64,000 nucleotides of DNA from Saccharopolyspora elongata (lineage in GTDB: Bacteria; Actinomycetota; Actinomycetes; Mycobacteriales; Pseudonocardiaceae). The stretch is from positions 91,219 to 155,218 of the forward strand of contig NZ_SMKW01000010.1 of the NCBI RefSeq assembly GCF_004348985.1. Direction: 5' to 3'. Positions 19,154 to 27,629 of the stretch are shown piece by piece; positions within the stretch are counted from its first letter, which is position 1; every line of letters starts with the position of its first letter. Under the pieces are notes generated by a model. The model worked only from the letters and a program-made list of their open reading frames with translations, did not search any database and had not been told where the DNA came from. The position numbers and the translations under genes were made by a program.

Positions 19154-21109
19154 TCACGCCGTCCCGAAGTCGCCGCGCAGCGCGTGGGCCGTGCGCAGCC
19201 GGGTGGCGCGGGCCGTGCGCCCGCGCTCGATGGCCAGGAAGGTGACCACGAGACCGCACAGCGCCCAGGCCACCAGCGCCGCGATCAGCCCGCCGCTCGG
19301 GGCGGCTCCTTCCACGACCGCGCGCAACGCGTCCTGCGCGGTCGCCGTCGGCAGCACCCCCGAGACCGCGCGCAGTGCTTCCGGTACGGCGGCGACGAAT
19401 CCACTGGCCAGCATCAGCACGGCCACCAGCATCGCGCCGAACCGCCCGGCTCCGCCGAACGCCGCGAGCGCGTGGTTGATCGCGGCGAACGCCACCGCGA
19501 TCAGCACCAGCAGCGTGGCGGCGCCGAACCACTGCCCGACCGACAGGTCCTGCGCGATCCCGAACACCGCGGTCACCAGCAGCCCCTGCACCGCCGCGAT
19601 CCCGGCGGGGAAGGCGAACTGCCGTGCAGTGAGCCGCAACGACGACCGGGTCGAGCCCAGCACCCGCTCGGGCAAGGGCCGCAGCACCAGGAACGTCGCG
19701 ATCGCGCCGATCCACAGCGCCAGCACCGCGTACAGCGACGGCCCCGAGGAGCCGAAGCCGAGGGTCGTGCCGTTCGCGGTCGTGACCGGGTTCGCGACCG
19801 CCTGCGCGAGCTTGTCCCGGTCGCCGTCCGGGTAGCTGGGCAACTGGTCCACGGCCTGGCCCAGGCCCGAGGACAGCTGCCCGGAGCCGTCGCCGAGCTG
19901 CCGGGCGCCGTCACCGAGCTGCCGCACCCCGCCGGCGAGCTGCTCGGCGCCGGTTGCGAGCTGGTCGGCGCCGCCGCGGGTCTGCGAAAGCCCGTCCGCG
20001 AGCTTCGTCGCGCCGTCGTCGAGCTGGGCCGCGCCGCCCGCCAGCTGGTCGATTCCCTGGGACAGCGCCGGAAGGCCGCCGCCGGAGCCCGGCGTGCGCC
20101 CGGCGAGCGCGTCGAGGCCGCCGGCCACGCCCTGGCTCGCCTGCTGCAGCTGCCCGGCCCCGTCGCTTAGCGCCCGCGCCGCCGCGGCCTGCCCCGCGAG
20201 CTTCTGGCAACTCGGCAGCACGGCGACCGCGCATTCCTTCGCCGATTCCTCCAGGCTCTGCGCGAGGCCGTCCAGGCCGGTGTTGAGCTGCTGCACGCCC
20301 TGCGCCTCCTTCGCCGAGACGTCGGCCAGGGTCGCGGCCTGCTGCGGAAGGTTCTTGGTCTGGTCGCGCATCGCGGCGAGCCCGTCGGACAACCCGCCGG
20401 TGCCCTGGGTCAGTTGTGCCGCACCGTCGTCGAGCTTGCCGAGGCCGTCGGCGAGCGACTTCGAACCGCTCGCCAGCTGGTCGGCGCCGCCCGCGAGCTG
20501 GTCGGTCCCGCCGGCGAGCTGCTCGGCGCCGTCGGCCAGCGACGTCGCGCCGTCCGCGGCCTCGCCGAGCTTGTCGCCCAGCGTGTTGAACCCGACGTAG
20601 ACGTTGTCCAGGTAGGTCGTGGTCAGCTGCTGCCCGAGCAGGTTCGCCGCGGTGGTGGTCACCGCGCGGCTGATCGTCTCGTCCACGAGGCGGCCGCGGT
20701 CGCCGGTGGTGACGTCGATCGTCGCCCGCGTGGCGTCCGCCGGGTCACCGGAGAAGGAGGTGGCGGCCGCGGAGAAGTTCTTCGGGATGGTCACCACGGC
20801 CGCGTAGGTGCCGTCCCGCAGGCCGTCGGCCGCGGTCTGCTCGGTGGCGAACTCCCAGGTGTAGTTGCTCTCGATCTCGTCGCCCACGAGCTTCGCCGAC
20901 AACTGCCGCCCCAGCGGGGTGAGCTGCCCGTTGATCTCCACCGGCTCGTCGTTGTTGACGATGGCGGCCTTGACGCCGCTGAGCCGGTCCTCGGGCTTGC
21001 CCAGCGACCACGTCAGCAGCCCCGCGACGGCCAGCGGCACCAGCAGCAGGCCGACCACGGCCAGCACCGGGAGCCGGAAGCGGGACCGGCCGTTGTTCCA
21101 CGAACGCAC
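19154..21109 (-). CDS. YhgE/Pip-family membrane protein
   Basis: 651 residues. An N-terminal membrane segment (V-V-G-L-L-L-V-P-L-A-V-A-G-L-L) is followed by the Pip N-terminal domain (A-I-V-N-N-D-E-P-V, Y-A-A-V-V-T-I-P-K-N-F-S). Residues 185-430 are a run of heptad-like L-A-D/G-G-A-x-Q-L repeats forming a long extracellular helical stalk. Four to five C-terminal membrane segments follow. The family includes phage-infection and type VII-like accessory proteins. It lies 18 bases downstream of the MMPL gene, cotranscribed, and is presumably controlled by the TetR protein at 24006. Confidence 0.9.
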   Translation of the reverse strand: MRSWNNGRSRFRLPVLAVVGLLLVPLAVAGLLTWSLGKPEDRLSGVKAAIVNNDEPVEINGQLTPLGRQLSAKLVGDEIESNYTWEFATEQTAADGLRDGTYAAVVTIPKNFSAAATSFSGDPADATRATIDVTTGDRGRLVDETISRAVTTTAANLLGQQLTTTYLDNVYVGFNTLGDKLGEAADGATSLADGAEQLAGGTDQLAGGADQLASGSKSLADGLGKLDDGAAQLTQGTGGLSDGLAAMRDQTKNLPQQAATLADVSAKEAQGVQQLNTGLDGLAQSLEESAKECAVAVLPSCQKLAGQAAAARALSDGAGQLQQASQGVAGGLDALAGRTPGSGGGLPALSQGIDQLAGGAAQLDDGATKLADGLSQTRGGADQLATGAEQLAGGVRQLGDGARQLGDGSGQLSSGLGQAVDQLPSYPDGDRDKLAQAVANPVTTANGTTLGFGSSGPSLYAVLALWIGAIATFLVLRPLPERVLGSTRSSLRLTARQFAFPAGIAAVQGLLVTAVFGIAQDLSVGQWFGAATLLVLIAVAFAAINHALAAFGGAGRFGAMLVAVLMLASGFVAAVPEALRAVSGVLPTATAQDALRAVVEGAAPSGGLIAALVAWALCGLVVTFLAIERGRTARATRLRTAHALRGDFGTA

Positions 21110-21127
21110 TGCGATTACCTCTGCTTT

Positions 21128-23830
21128 CTAGCGGATCGCGCCGGAGAGGGTGCGGGGTTGCCCGGCCGGGCGGAGGTCGGAGGCGGTGGCCCACGGCGAC
21201 TCCGGCAGGACGTCGCCCACCTCGGCCAGTCCGGTGGTGCCCGCGACCACCGTGATGCCGGTTCCAGCGAGCAGGCCCCGGATCGCTCGCCGCTCGCCGG
21301 GGTCGGAAACCCGGTCGGTGCGGTCCAGGACGAGCACGGCGGGTTCTTCGCGGAGCGCCAGCCGAACCGCCTCTGCGCCGCCTTCGCCGGCGTCGACGTA
21401 GGCGACCTGCGAGCGCACCGTCGCGGCCCGCGCGGGCAGGACGTGGCCGAGCACCTTCAACTTGCCCGCGTCCGGCTTCAGCCGTCCGGACAGGGTCAGC
21501 AGCAACGCCGTCACCGCCGGCTCCGCACCGCCGCGGACGACGTGCACTCCTCGACGCGGCAGGAAGAAACCGACGCCCGCGTAGATCGAGCGACCCGAGG
21601 ACGGGTCGGCCAGCCGCAGGCCGTCGCAGGCGATCGCGTCGTCCGCGCCGGGCCGCGGCCAGTCCGCCAGCGCCAGCTCCTCGCGGAGGTTCTCGCCTTC
21701 CACGTCGAAGGACGGCAGCACCCGGTTCAGCCGCCGCGGCATCCACCACGCCTTGTCGCCCATCAGCGCGAGCACGGCGGGAACCAGCGTCATGCGCACG
21801 ATGAAGGCGTCGACGAACACGCCGACCGCGAGCCCGAGCGCGATGGGCTTGATGTTCGCGTCGCCCTCCGGGACGAACGCGATGAACACCGCGAACATGA
21901 TCACGGCCGCGGCCGTCACGACCCGCGCCGAGGAGACGAACCCGGAGTTGATCGAGCCGCGCGCGTCACCGGTGTGCACGAACTCCTCGCGCATGCGGGC
22001 GACCAGGAACACCTCGTAGTCCATGGCCAGTCCGAAAAGGACACCCATCAGCACGATCGGCATGAAGCTGATGACCGGCCCGGTGTTCTCGACGTTGAAC
22101 GCGCCGGCCAGCCAGCCGTCCTGGAACACCAGCTTCACCACGCCCAGGGAGGCGCCGATGCTCAGCAGGTAGCCCAGCGTCGCCTTGATCGGCACCGCGA
22201 TGGACCGGAACACCATCGTCAGCAGCACCAGCGAGAGCCCGACGACGACCACGCCGAACGGCAGCAGCGCCGAGCCCAGCTTGGCCGACACGTCGATGCC
22301 CACCGCGGTGAAGCCGGTGACGGCGATATCGATGCCGTAGGTGTCCTTGAAGTGCCCGCGCAGCGACCGGATGTCGTCCACCAGCTGCTTGGTCTCCGCC
22401 GAGTCCGGCTCGCCTTCCGGGACGACCTGCACGATCCCGGTGTCGGCGGTGGGGTTCGGGGTGGCCAGCGGCACGTCGGCCACGCCGGGCAGCCGCTCGA
22501 TCTCCGCCTTGAGATCCGCCATCAGCCCGAGCGGGTCGGTGCTGGTGACGATGTTGGCGGTCACGATCAGCGGGCCGTTGAAGCCCTTCGGGAAGTGCTC
22601 GTCGATCAGGTCGTAGGTCACGCGGGCGGGCTCGTCCTTCGGCAGCGCGCCGGCGTCGGGCAGCGCGAGCCGCAGCCCGGCGGCGGGCACCGTGGCGAGG
22701 CCGAGCACCGCGATCACGGCGAGCACGGTGACGATCGGGAAGCGGGTCACCGCGCGCACCCAGCCGCCGAAGAACCGCTCCCCGAAGGCGGGCTTGGTGC
22801 GGCGCTTGCGCGGGCGCGGGCGCATCCGGTCGCCGGCGAAGCCCAGCAGCGCGGGCATCAGGGTGACCGAGACGAGCACCGCTACGCCGACGCCGACGGC
22901 CGCCGCGACGCCCATCGTGGTCAGGAACGGGATGCCCGCGACGCCGAGCCCGACCAGCGCGATCATCACCGTCAGCCCGGCGAAGATCACCGCCGAGCCC
23001 GCGGTCGCGTTGGCGCGCGCGGCGGCCTCCTGCGCCGACGCTCCCCCGGCGAGTTCCTGCTGGTGGCGCGACACGATGAACAAGGCGTAGTCGATGCCGA
23101 CCGCGAGGCCCAGCATCAGCGAGAGCAGCGGCGTGGTCGCCGTGATCGGCCCGAACGCCGTCGCGATGAAGATCAGCGTCATGGAGATGCCGACGCCCAC
23201 CAGCGCGTTGATCAGCGGCATCCCGGCGGCGAGGAACGAACCCAGGGTGATCATCAGGACCACGATCGCGATCACCAGGCCGAGCGCCTCGGTGACGGTC
23301 ACGCCGGGGAGCTTCTGCGAGAACAGCTGGCCGCCGTAGGAGGCCTGCGATCCCGCCGGCAGGCGCTCCTGCAGCTCGTGGGTGATCTGGACGATGCGGT
23401 CCTTGGCGGGCTCGCCGATCGCGAAGATCTCGCCGTCGAGCTGGACCATGATCAGCCCGGCCTGGCCGCTCTCGCTGATCGCCCCGCCGAAATCCGTCTG
23501 GTAGGGCGAGACGACCTGGGACCGCTGCGGCACGTCGTTCAGCTCGTCGACCGCCCGCTCCACCTCGCGCTGCACGACCGGATCCCGCATGCCGCCCGGT
23601 GCCACCACCACGATCTGCGCGGAGGCGCCGCTGGTCTGCGGGAACGTCACCGACAGCCGGTCGAGCGCCTCCTGCGACTCGGTGCCGGGAATGCTGATGG
23701 AGTTGTCCAGGCCCTTGTTCAACAGGCCCGCCGCACCACCTGCGACGGCTAGGACCAGCAGCCACAGCGCCAGCACTGCCTTGCGGGCCGCGAACGCTCT
23801 GCGGCCGACGGAGTAGAGGAAGGAGGACAC
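21128..23830 (-). CDS. MMPL/RND-family transporter with a C-terminal degenerate ABC-ATPase-like domain
   Basis: 900 residues. Residues 1-700 are a typical MMPL exporter: an N-terminal helix, an extracellular loop, two blocks of five to six helices and the G-x-x-x-D-Y motif in V-G-I-D-Y-A-L-F-I-V and L-A-M-D-Y-E-V-F-L-V. Residues about 730-890 resemble an ABC ATPase (A-I-A-C-D-G-L-R-L start, R-L-K-P-D-A-G-K-L-K-V-L-G-H after the P-loop region, A-V-L-V-L-D-R-T-D Walker-B-like strand). The P-loop reads R-G-G-A-E-P-A-V-T-A-L-L with no Gly-Lys-Ser/Thr, and there is no L-S-G-G-Q. It is thus probably not an ATPase. First gene of an operon with yhgE, divergent from the TetR gene. Confidence 0.9.
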   Translation of the reverse strand: MSSFLYSVGRRAFAARKAVLALWLLVLAVAGGAAGLLNKGLDNSISIPGTESQEALDRLSVTFPQTSGASAQIVVVAPGGMRDPVVQREVERAVDELNDVPQRSQVVSPYQTDFGGAISESGQAGLIMVQLDGEIFAIGEPAKDRIVQITHELQERLPAGSQASYGGQLFSQKLPGVTVTEALGLVIAIVVLMITLGSFLAAGMPLINALVGVGISMTLIFIATAFGPITATTPLLSLMLGLAVGIDYALFIVSRHQQELAGGASAQEAAARANATAGSAVIFAGLTVMIALVGLGVAGIPFLTTMGVAAAVGVGVAVLVSVTLMPALLGFAGDRMRPRPRKRRTKPAFGERFFGGWVRAVTRFPIVTVLAVIAVLGLATVPAAGLRLALPDAGALPKDEPARVTYDLIDEHFPKGFNGPLIVTANIVTSTDPLGLMADLKAEIERLPGVADVPLATPNPTADTGIVQVVPEGEPDSAETKQLVDDIRSLRGHFKDTYGIDIAVTGFTAVGIDVSAKLGSALLPFGVVVVGLSLVLLTMVFRSIAVPIKATLGYLLSIGASLGVVKLVFQDGWLAGAFNVENTGPVISFMPIVLMGVLFGLAMDYEVFLVARMREEFVHTGDARGSINSGFVSSARVVTAAAVIMFAVFIAFVPEGDANIKPIALGLAVGVFVDAFIVRMTLVPAVLALMGDKAWWMPRRLNRVLPSFDVEGENLREELALADWPRPGADDAIACDGLRLADPSSGRSIYAGVGFFLPRRGVHVVRGGAEPAVTALLLTLSGRLKPDAGKLKVLGHVLPARAATVRSQVAYVDAGEGGAEAVRLALREEPAVLVLDRTDRVSDPGERRAIRGLLAGTGITVVAGTTGLAEVGDVLPESPWATASDLRPAGQPRTLSGAIR

Positions 23831-23884
23831 GCAGACTCCTGTCGCCGGGGTGGCCGGACGATGTCGATGTCACCGGACGAGAAC

Positions 23885-23936
23885 CGATACCGCGCCGTAT
23901 CGGATACGTCACGGTATCCGATACCGGACCGTATCG
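23885..23936. promoter_or_regulatory. three tandem GATAC-N6-GTATC palindromes (TetR operator array)
   Basis: CGATAC-N6-GTATCG (23885-23902), GGATAC-N6-GTATCC (23902-23919) and CGATAC-N6-GTATCG (23919-23936) run without a gap. Each is a perfect dyad, the centres are 17 bases apart, and neighbours share one base. They lie between the MMPL gene (start 23830) and the TetR gene (start 24006), which face away from each other. The likely reader is the TetR protein, repressing both sides. Confidence 0.85.
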
Positions 23937-24005
23937 ACTACGATGGGGTAGGTTCCGGGCGCGTGCGAAAGATCACGGAACCATTTGCGGGGAGGGAAAG
24001 TTCGC

Positions 24006-24710
24006 GTGAGCAAGACCAGGTCGGCCGCGACGGCGGGCGGCGCAACCGGGCCCGGCAATCGGGAGACGGCCCGGCGGGCCAAGACCCGCGAACGGCTGAT
24101 GGACGCCGCGTACGAACAGTTCTGCGAGCACGGGATCAACGGCATCTCCATCGAGGCCATCGCGGACGCGGCCGGGTTCACGCGCGGCGCCTTCCACTCC
24201 AACTTCGACAGCAAGGAAGAGCTGTTCGTGGCGCTGGCCGAGCGGGAGAACCGCCTGCGGCTGGAGGTGTTGCGGGAGAGGTTCGACGACGCGGTCGCCC
24301 CGCTCGGCCGAACCGAGGGCAAGCCCGGCCCGGAGCTGATCGAGGAGGCACTCGCGGACCTGCTGGCGTTCCTGCCGGAAGAGCGGCAGTGGTGCCTGCT
24401 CAACAGCGAGTTCCGGCTGCTCGCGATGCGCGAACCGCAGATCGCGCCGCGCTTCCTGGAGTCCACGCGCGCCTTCCAGCAGCAGCTGTCCGACATGATC
24501 GACGCCGCGCTGGAATCGGTCGGACTGCGCTTCGCGATCGACTCGATGCACCTGACGCGGCTCCTGCTCGCCCAGTTCGAGTCGGCGATGCAGGACGCGA
24601 TCCTCTCCGGCGACGACGACCCGGTGCGAACGGTCCGCGACTACATCATGCTCACCCTGCCACGCCTGGTGCACACCCTCGCCGAGGTCCGCGAACCCGC
24701 GAAGCAGTGA
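24006..24710 (+). CDS. TetR/AcrR-family regulator
   Basis: A 234-residue TetR-type repressor: helix-turn-helix at about residues 25-70 (R-L-M-D-A-A-Y-E-Q-F, I-E-A-I-A-D-A-A-G-F-T-R-G-A-F-H-S-N-F) and an all-helical ligand domain. The GTG at 24006 is downstream of GGGAGGGAAAG. It is divergent from the MMPL-YhgE operon, with the GATAC array between, so it most likely represses that operon and itself until a lipid-like or toxic ligand binds. Confidence 0.93.
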   Translation: MSKTRSAATAGGATGPGNRETARRAKTRERLMDAAYEQFCEHGINGISIEAIADAAGFTRGAFHSNFDSKEELFVALAERENRLRLEVLRERFDDAVAPLGRTEGKPGPELIEEALADLLAFLPEERQWCLLNSEFRLLAMREPQIAPRFLESTRAFQQQLSDMIDAALESVGLRFAIDSMHLTRLLLAQFESAMQDAILSGDDDPVRTVRDYIMLTLPRLVHTLAEVREPAKQ

Positions 24711-24824
24711 CCACCACCGAGCCTGGCGCGAGAGCTGCGGACCGGCGCCGACGGCGATGCCGCCTCCTGATCCCACAAAGCAGAGAAAAGCGCCAATGAC
24801 GGCGCCATCTGTCTCGTTACAGTT

Positions 24825-25742
24825 CTATTCGCACCGGCTCAAACCACGGCGGAGCGCATCGAGGGTTTCGGCGATCTGACGCTGGGATACGGCCGCGCTC
24901 GCGACGACGGCCGACCGGTGGAACGTGCCGGGGAACAGGTGCAGCTCGACCGATGAGCCGCCGCGCAACAGGCCGGACGCATAGGACAAGCCCTCATCGC
25001 GCAGCGGGTCGTTCTCGTAGACCGACACGTACGCCGGCGGGAGACCGGAGAGATCATCGGCGCGAGCCGGTGCGGCGTACGGCGGGACGACCCCGCCGCA
25101 GTCCGCCAGGTAGTACCGCCAACTCAGCACCGCGTCGGACCGGTTCCACAGTGGAGTGTCGTCGAACGCCCGCATCGAGGCGGTGTCCAGCCGGTCGTCG
25201 ACCTCGGGCGCGTCGAGCAACTGGAAGCACAGCGGCGGCCCGCCGCGGTCGCGGACGCGCAGCGTGAGCGCGGCGGCGAGACCGCCACCGGCGCTCATCC
25301 CGTACACCCCGATCCGCCCCGCATCGACGCCCAGCGCCACGCTTTCGGATGCGATCCAGCGCAGCACGGCCTCGCAGTCCCGCAGGGCGGCGGGGTACGG
25401 ATGCTCCGGAGCCAGCCGGTAGTCGACGGCCACGACGACCGCGGGCACTTGAGCGCACAGGTCCGAGGCTTGCGCGGCGACCGTCTCCAGGCCGCCCATC
25501 ACGAATCCCCCGCCGTGCAACAACAACAAGGCGGGAAGCGGGCCGGCGACATCGGGCGGCCGGCAGACCCCGACCCGCACGGAGCCGTCGGGACCGGGCA
25601 CTGCGTGGTCGGTCATGACGACCTCCCCGGGCGCCGCGCCCGCGGCCAGCTGCCGCATCCGTGCGCGAGCCCCGGCGAGGTCTTGGATGTGCAGGTCGGG
25701 CAGCGCGGGCAGGGCTGCCGCGAGCTCGGGATCCAGGTGCAC
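24825..25742 (-). CDS. alpha/beta hydrolase, hormone-sensitive-lipase family
   Basis: A 305-residue carboxylesterase. The oxyanion motif L-L-H-G-G-G-F, the nucleophile G-M-S-A-G-G (Ser in place of the usual G-D-S-A-G-G context), the Asp of N-D-P-L-R-D-E and the His of P-G-T-F-H complete the triad. Such enzymes cut short-chain esters. The GTG at 25742 follows GAGGGGG by seven bases. It is divergent from the amidohydrolase gene, and an operator-like repeat at 25900-25978 lies between them. Confidence 0.9.
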   Translation of the reverse strand: MHLDPELAAALPALPDLHIQDLAGARARMRQLAAGAAPGEVVMTDHAVPGPDGSVRVGVCRPPDVAGPLPALLLLHGGGFVMGGLETVAAQASDLCAQVPAVVVAVDYRLAPEHPYPAALRDCEAVLRWIASESVALGVDAGRIGVYGMSAGGGLAAALTLRVRDRGGPPLCFQLLDAPEVDDRLDTASMRAFDDTPLWNRSDAVLSWRYYLADCGGVVPPYAAPARADDLSGLPPAYVSVYENDPLRDEGLSYASGLLRGGSSVELHLFPGTFHRSAVVASAAVSQRQIAETLDALRRGLSRCE

Positions 25743-26013
25743 GTCGTCACCCCCTCGCCGACGTCACCGCATTGTGCGGCCAGAGCGGCCACCCCGGCCA
25801 CTGCGGCGCCTGGGGCACCCGGCCATCCCTGCCCTCCTGGCGCTCGCGCGCGAAGTCCTCGCGACGCGGCTGCCCGAGAACGCACCCCGGTAGCTACGGG
25901 TATACCAAATGCTAATCCGATCAAGTACACGCGACTCCTTTCTTGGATGTTCCGAACCTGCGGGATGGTTTGGTATACAGAACACCCCAAGCTTGGACTT
26001 CTAGGAGCTCGTG
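25743..26013. promoter_or_regulatory. divergent intergenic region with inverted GTATACCAAA sites
   Basis: GTATACCAAA at 25900-25909 and its exact reverse complement TTTGGTATAC at 25969-25978 are 59 bases apart. The first sits in the palindrome GGTATACC (25899-25906). The second lies 35 bases before the amidohydrolase start, where a promoter is expected. TNGTATACNA-like sites are typical of GntR-family repressors; none is adjacent. Confidence 0.55.
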
Positions 26014-27282
26014 ATGTGCCTCGACCCAACCCCGCCGCCGCCCAGCAGCGTCACCCGTCGCGGGGTGCTCGCCGCAGCCGCCGTGCTGGCCGGAACCGCC
26101 GCCCTGACCACCTCTCCCCGCTCGGCCGAGGCCGCTCCGCGACCCGGCTCGAACGGCGGCGACCTGGTCATCGAGGGCGGCAGGCTGCTCGATCCGGCGA
26201 CCGGTGAGGTCATCGAGGACAGCGTCGTCGTGATCCGCGACGGCATCGTCCGCGCGGCCGGTTCCCGCGACCGCGTCCAGGCACCCGCCGGCGCCCCTCG
26301 CCTGGACGCGCGCGGCAAGTGGGTCCTGCCCGGCCTCGTCGACGCGCACATCCACCTCAACACCGCGGCCGAGGCCGCCGACGCGGTCCGCAAGGGCGCG
26401 ACCAGCGCGCGCAGCGGTTCCACGAACTTCTACCAGGACATCGCCGTGCGCGAGCTGGCGTGGCAGGCGCCGCAGCAGGCGCCGCACCTGAAGGCCGCGG
26501 GCGTCTTCGTCACCCCGGATCTCGGCGACACCGTCCTCGCCGACCCCGACCTCACGCCGCTGGCACGGCTCAAGGAGGGCGTCCGCTCGCCGGAGGCGCT
26601 GCGCCGCGTCGTCGAGGTGAACCTCGCCCGGGGCGCCGACGTGATCAAGACGCGGGTCAACGAGCGGGCGGGGCTGCCCGAGCAGGATCCGCAGACCCAG
26701 GTCTACTCCTACGAGCAGCTCGCCGAGGTGGTGGCCGCGGCCCGGAAGCGCGGCAAGGGCGTCCTGTGCCACAGCTACAGCGAGAAGGGCTGCCACGACG
26801 CGGTGACCGCGGGCATCCGCTCGCTGGAGCACGGCGTCTTCGTCGGCGAGCGGACCCTGCACGAAATGCGCCGCCGGGACACCTACTTCACCCCGACGCT
26901 CACCGCGATGGCCGGCCTCGCCGAGTCCGCCAATCCGGTCCTGGCCGAACGCGGACGCACCTACCTGCCCATCCTCAAGGACGCCGTCCGCGCCGCCCAC
27001 GAGATGGGCGTGCCGCTCGCCGCCGGCACCGACTCCTCCGGCGGCACCGTGGACCCGATCGGCCGCGAGGTGCAGCTGATGCACGAGGCCGGCCTGCCGG
27101 CGCTCGACGCCATCCGCACCGCGACGACCTCCGCCGCCAGGCTCCTCGGCGTGGAGCGCGAAGCGGGGCGGCTCACCGCAGGCTTCCAGGGCAACGCGAT
27201 CGTCGTCTCGGGCGACCCGCAGCGCGACCTGTCCGTCCTGATGTCGCCGGTGAACGTCGTCCGTTCGGGGCTGGTCGTCTAG
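26014..27282 (+). CDS. Tat-exported amidohydrolase (imidazolonepropionase-like/Xaa-Pro dipeptidase type)
   Basis: 422 residues. A twin-arginine signal (T-R-R-G-V-L-A-A-A-A-V-L-A) occupies roughly residues 14-40. The mature part is an amidohydrolase barrel: metal ligands H-I-H-L, a carboxylated-Lys candidate in D-V-I-K-T-R, His in C-H-S-Y and E-H-G-V-F, and Asp in G-T-D-S-S. It resembles exported prolidase-like hydrolases rather than cytosolic HutI. AGGAG at 26003-26007 favours the ATG at 26014 over the GTG at 26011. A hairpin terminator follows. Confidence 0.85.
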   Translation: MCLDPTPPPPSSVTRRGVLAAAAVLAGTAALTTSPRSAEAAPRPGSNGGDLVIEGGRLLDPATGEVIEDSVVVIRDGIVRAAGSRDRVQAPAGAPRLDARGKWVLPGLVDAHIHLNTAAEAADAVRKGATSARSGSTNFYQDIAVRELAWQAPQQAPHLKAAGVFVTPDLGDTVLADPDLTPLARLKEGVRSPEALRRVVEVNLARGADVIKTRVNERAGLPEQDPQTQVYSYEQLAEVVAAARKRGKGVLCHSYSEKGCHDAVTAGIRSLEHGVFVGERTLHEMRRRDTYFTPTLTAMAGLAESANPVLAERGRTYLPILKDAVRAAHEMGVPLAAGTDSSGGTVDPIGREVQLMHEAGLPALDAIRTATTSAARLLGVEREAGRLTAGFQGNAIVVSGDPQRDLSVLMSPVNVVRSGLVV

Positions 27283-27297
27283 TCCTACCGCGTGCAT

Positions 27298-27333
27298 CGT
27301 GGCGGGCCGTGGTCGATTCCCCGGCCCGCCACG
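27298..27333. terminator. hairpin terminator after amidohydrolase gene
   Basis: CGTGGCGGGCCG (27298-27309) and CGGCCCGCCACG (27322-27333) are a perfect 12-bp stem with a 12-base loop, 15 bases after the stop codon. It separates the amidohydrolase transcript from the ABC-F leader region. Confidence 0.8.
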
Positions 27334-27453
27334 GCATTCCGGCAGCATTTCGTCTCTTGTGGACTGTTCTGGCACGTGCGCGCAGGACGGCCGCCGGTCC
27401 TTCGACATGACCCGCGAGTCGGAAATCACGGGCGAACCGCGACGTGGTCCTGC

Positions 27454-27459
27454 TAGAGT
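27454..27459 (+). promoter_or_regulatory. -10 element of the ABC-F leader
   Basis: TAGAGT fits the TANNNT actinobacterial -10 box and ends six bases before the GTG of the leader peptide at 27466. This spacing would put the transcription start on or next to that GTG, giving a leaderless message. No good -35 box was seen. Confidence 0.5.
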
Positions 27460-27465
27460 CGACTC

Positions 27466-27489
27466 GTGCGATTCCACTACTTCCTCTGA
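27466..27489 (+). CDS. leader peptide M-R-F-H-Y-F-L upstream of the ABC-F gene
   Basis: GTG-CGA-TTC-CAC-TAC-TTC-CTC-TGA encodes a seven-residue peptide, aromatic-rich at its end. It has no ribosome site but may be leaderless. Ribosome stalling on such peptides in the presence of an antibiotic switches on many erm and ABC-F resistance genes by opening downstream hairpins. Hairpins follow at 27494-27530. The role is inferred from position and architecture. Confidence 0.55.
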   Translation: MRFHYFL

Positions 27490-27493
27490 GAGC

Positions 27494-27530
27494 GCCGACC
27501 TCGGCGGCGGACGGCCTTCGGCCGGTCCGC
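27494..27530 (+). promoter_or_regulatory. attenuator-like tandem hairpins before the ABC-F gene
   Basis: CGCCG-N4-CGGCG is followed immediately by GCGGACGGCC (27507-27516), a TTC loop, and GGCCGGTCCGC (27520-27530), a strong stem with one bulged G. AGCGC at 27491-27495 can also pair with GCGCT at 27529-27533, giving an alternative fold. Lying four bases past the leader peptide stop and a hundred before the ABC-F start, these are candidates for an antibiotic-controlled attenuator. Confidence 0.55.
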
Positions 27531-27629
27531 GCTGAGCGCATCGGTCGTTGAACGCACTTCATTTCCGGATCCCCCATCGCCCGGCGCTGGACCGTGCCCG
27601 GTGCGCGCGGGATCCGTCTCGGAGGAATC

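Noticed and set aside
20414..23752. A 1112-codon open frame opposite the MMPL and YhgE genes
   Set aside because: Its sequence is Arg/His/Asp-rich low-complexity with no domain; it mirrors the third-position GC of the true genes on the other strand.
19154..23830. YhgE and MMPL as part of a type VII secretion locus
   Set aside because: No EsxA/B, EccC or EccB gene is present; the pair alone is common in actinomycetes.
26014..27282. The amidohydrolase as hutI
   Set aside because: It carries a twin-arginine export signal and lies apart from the hut genes; HutI is cytosolic. It fits exported prolidase-like hydrolases better.
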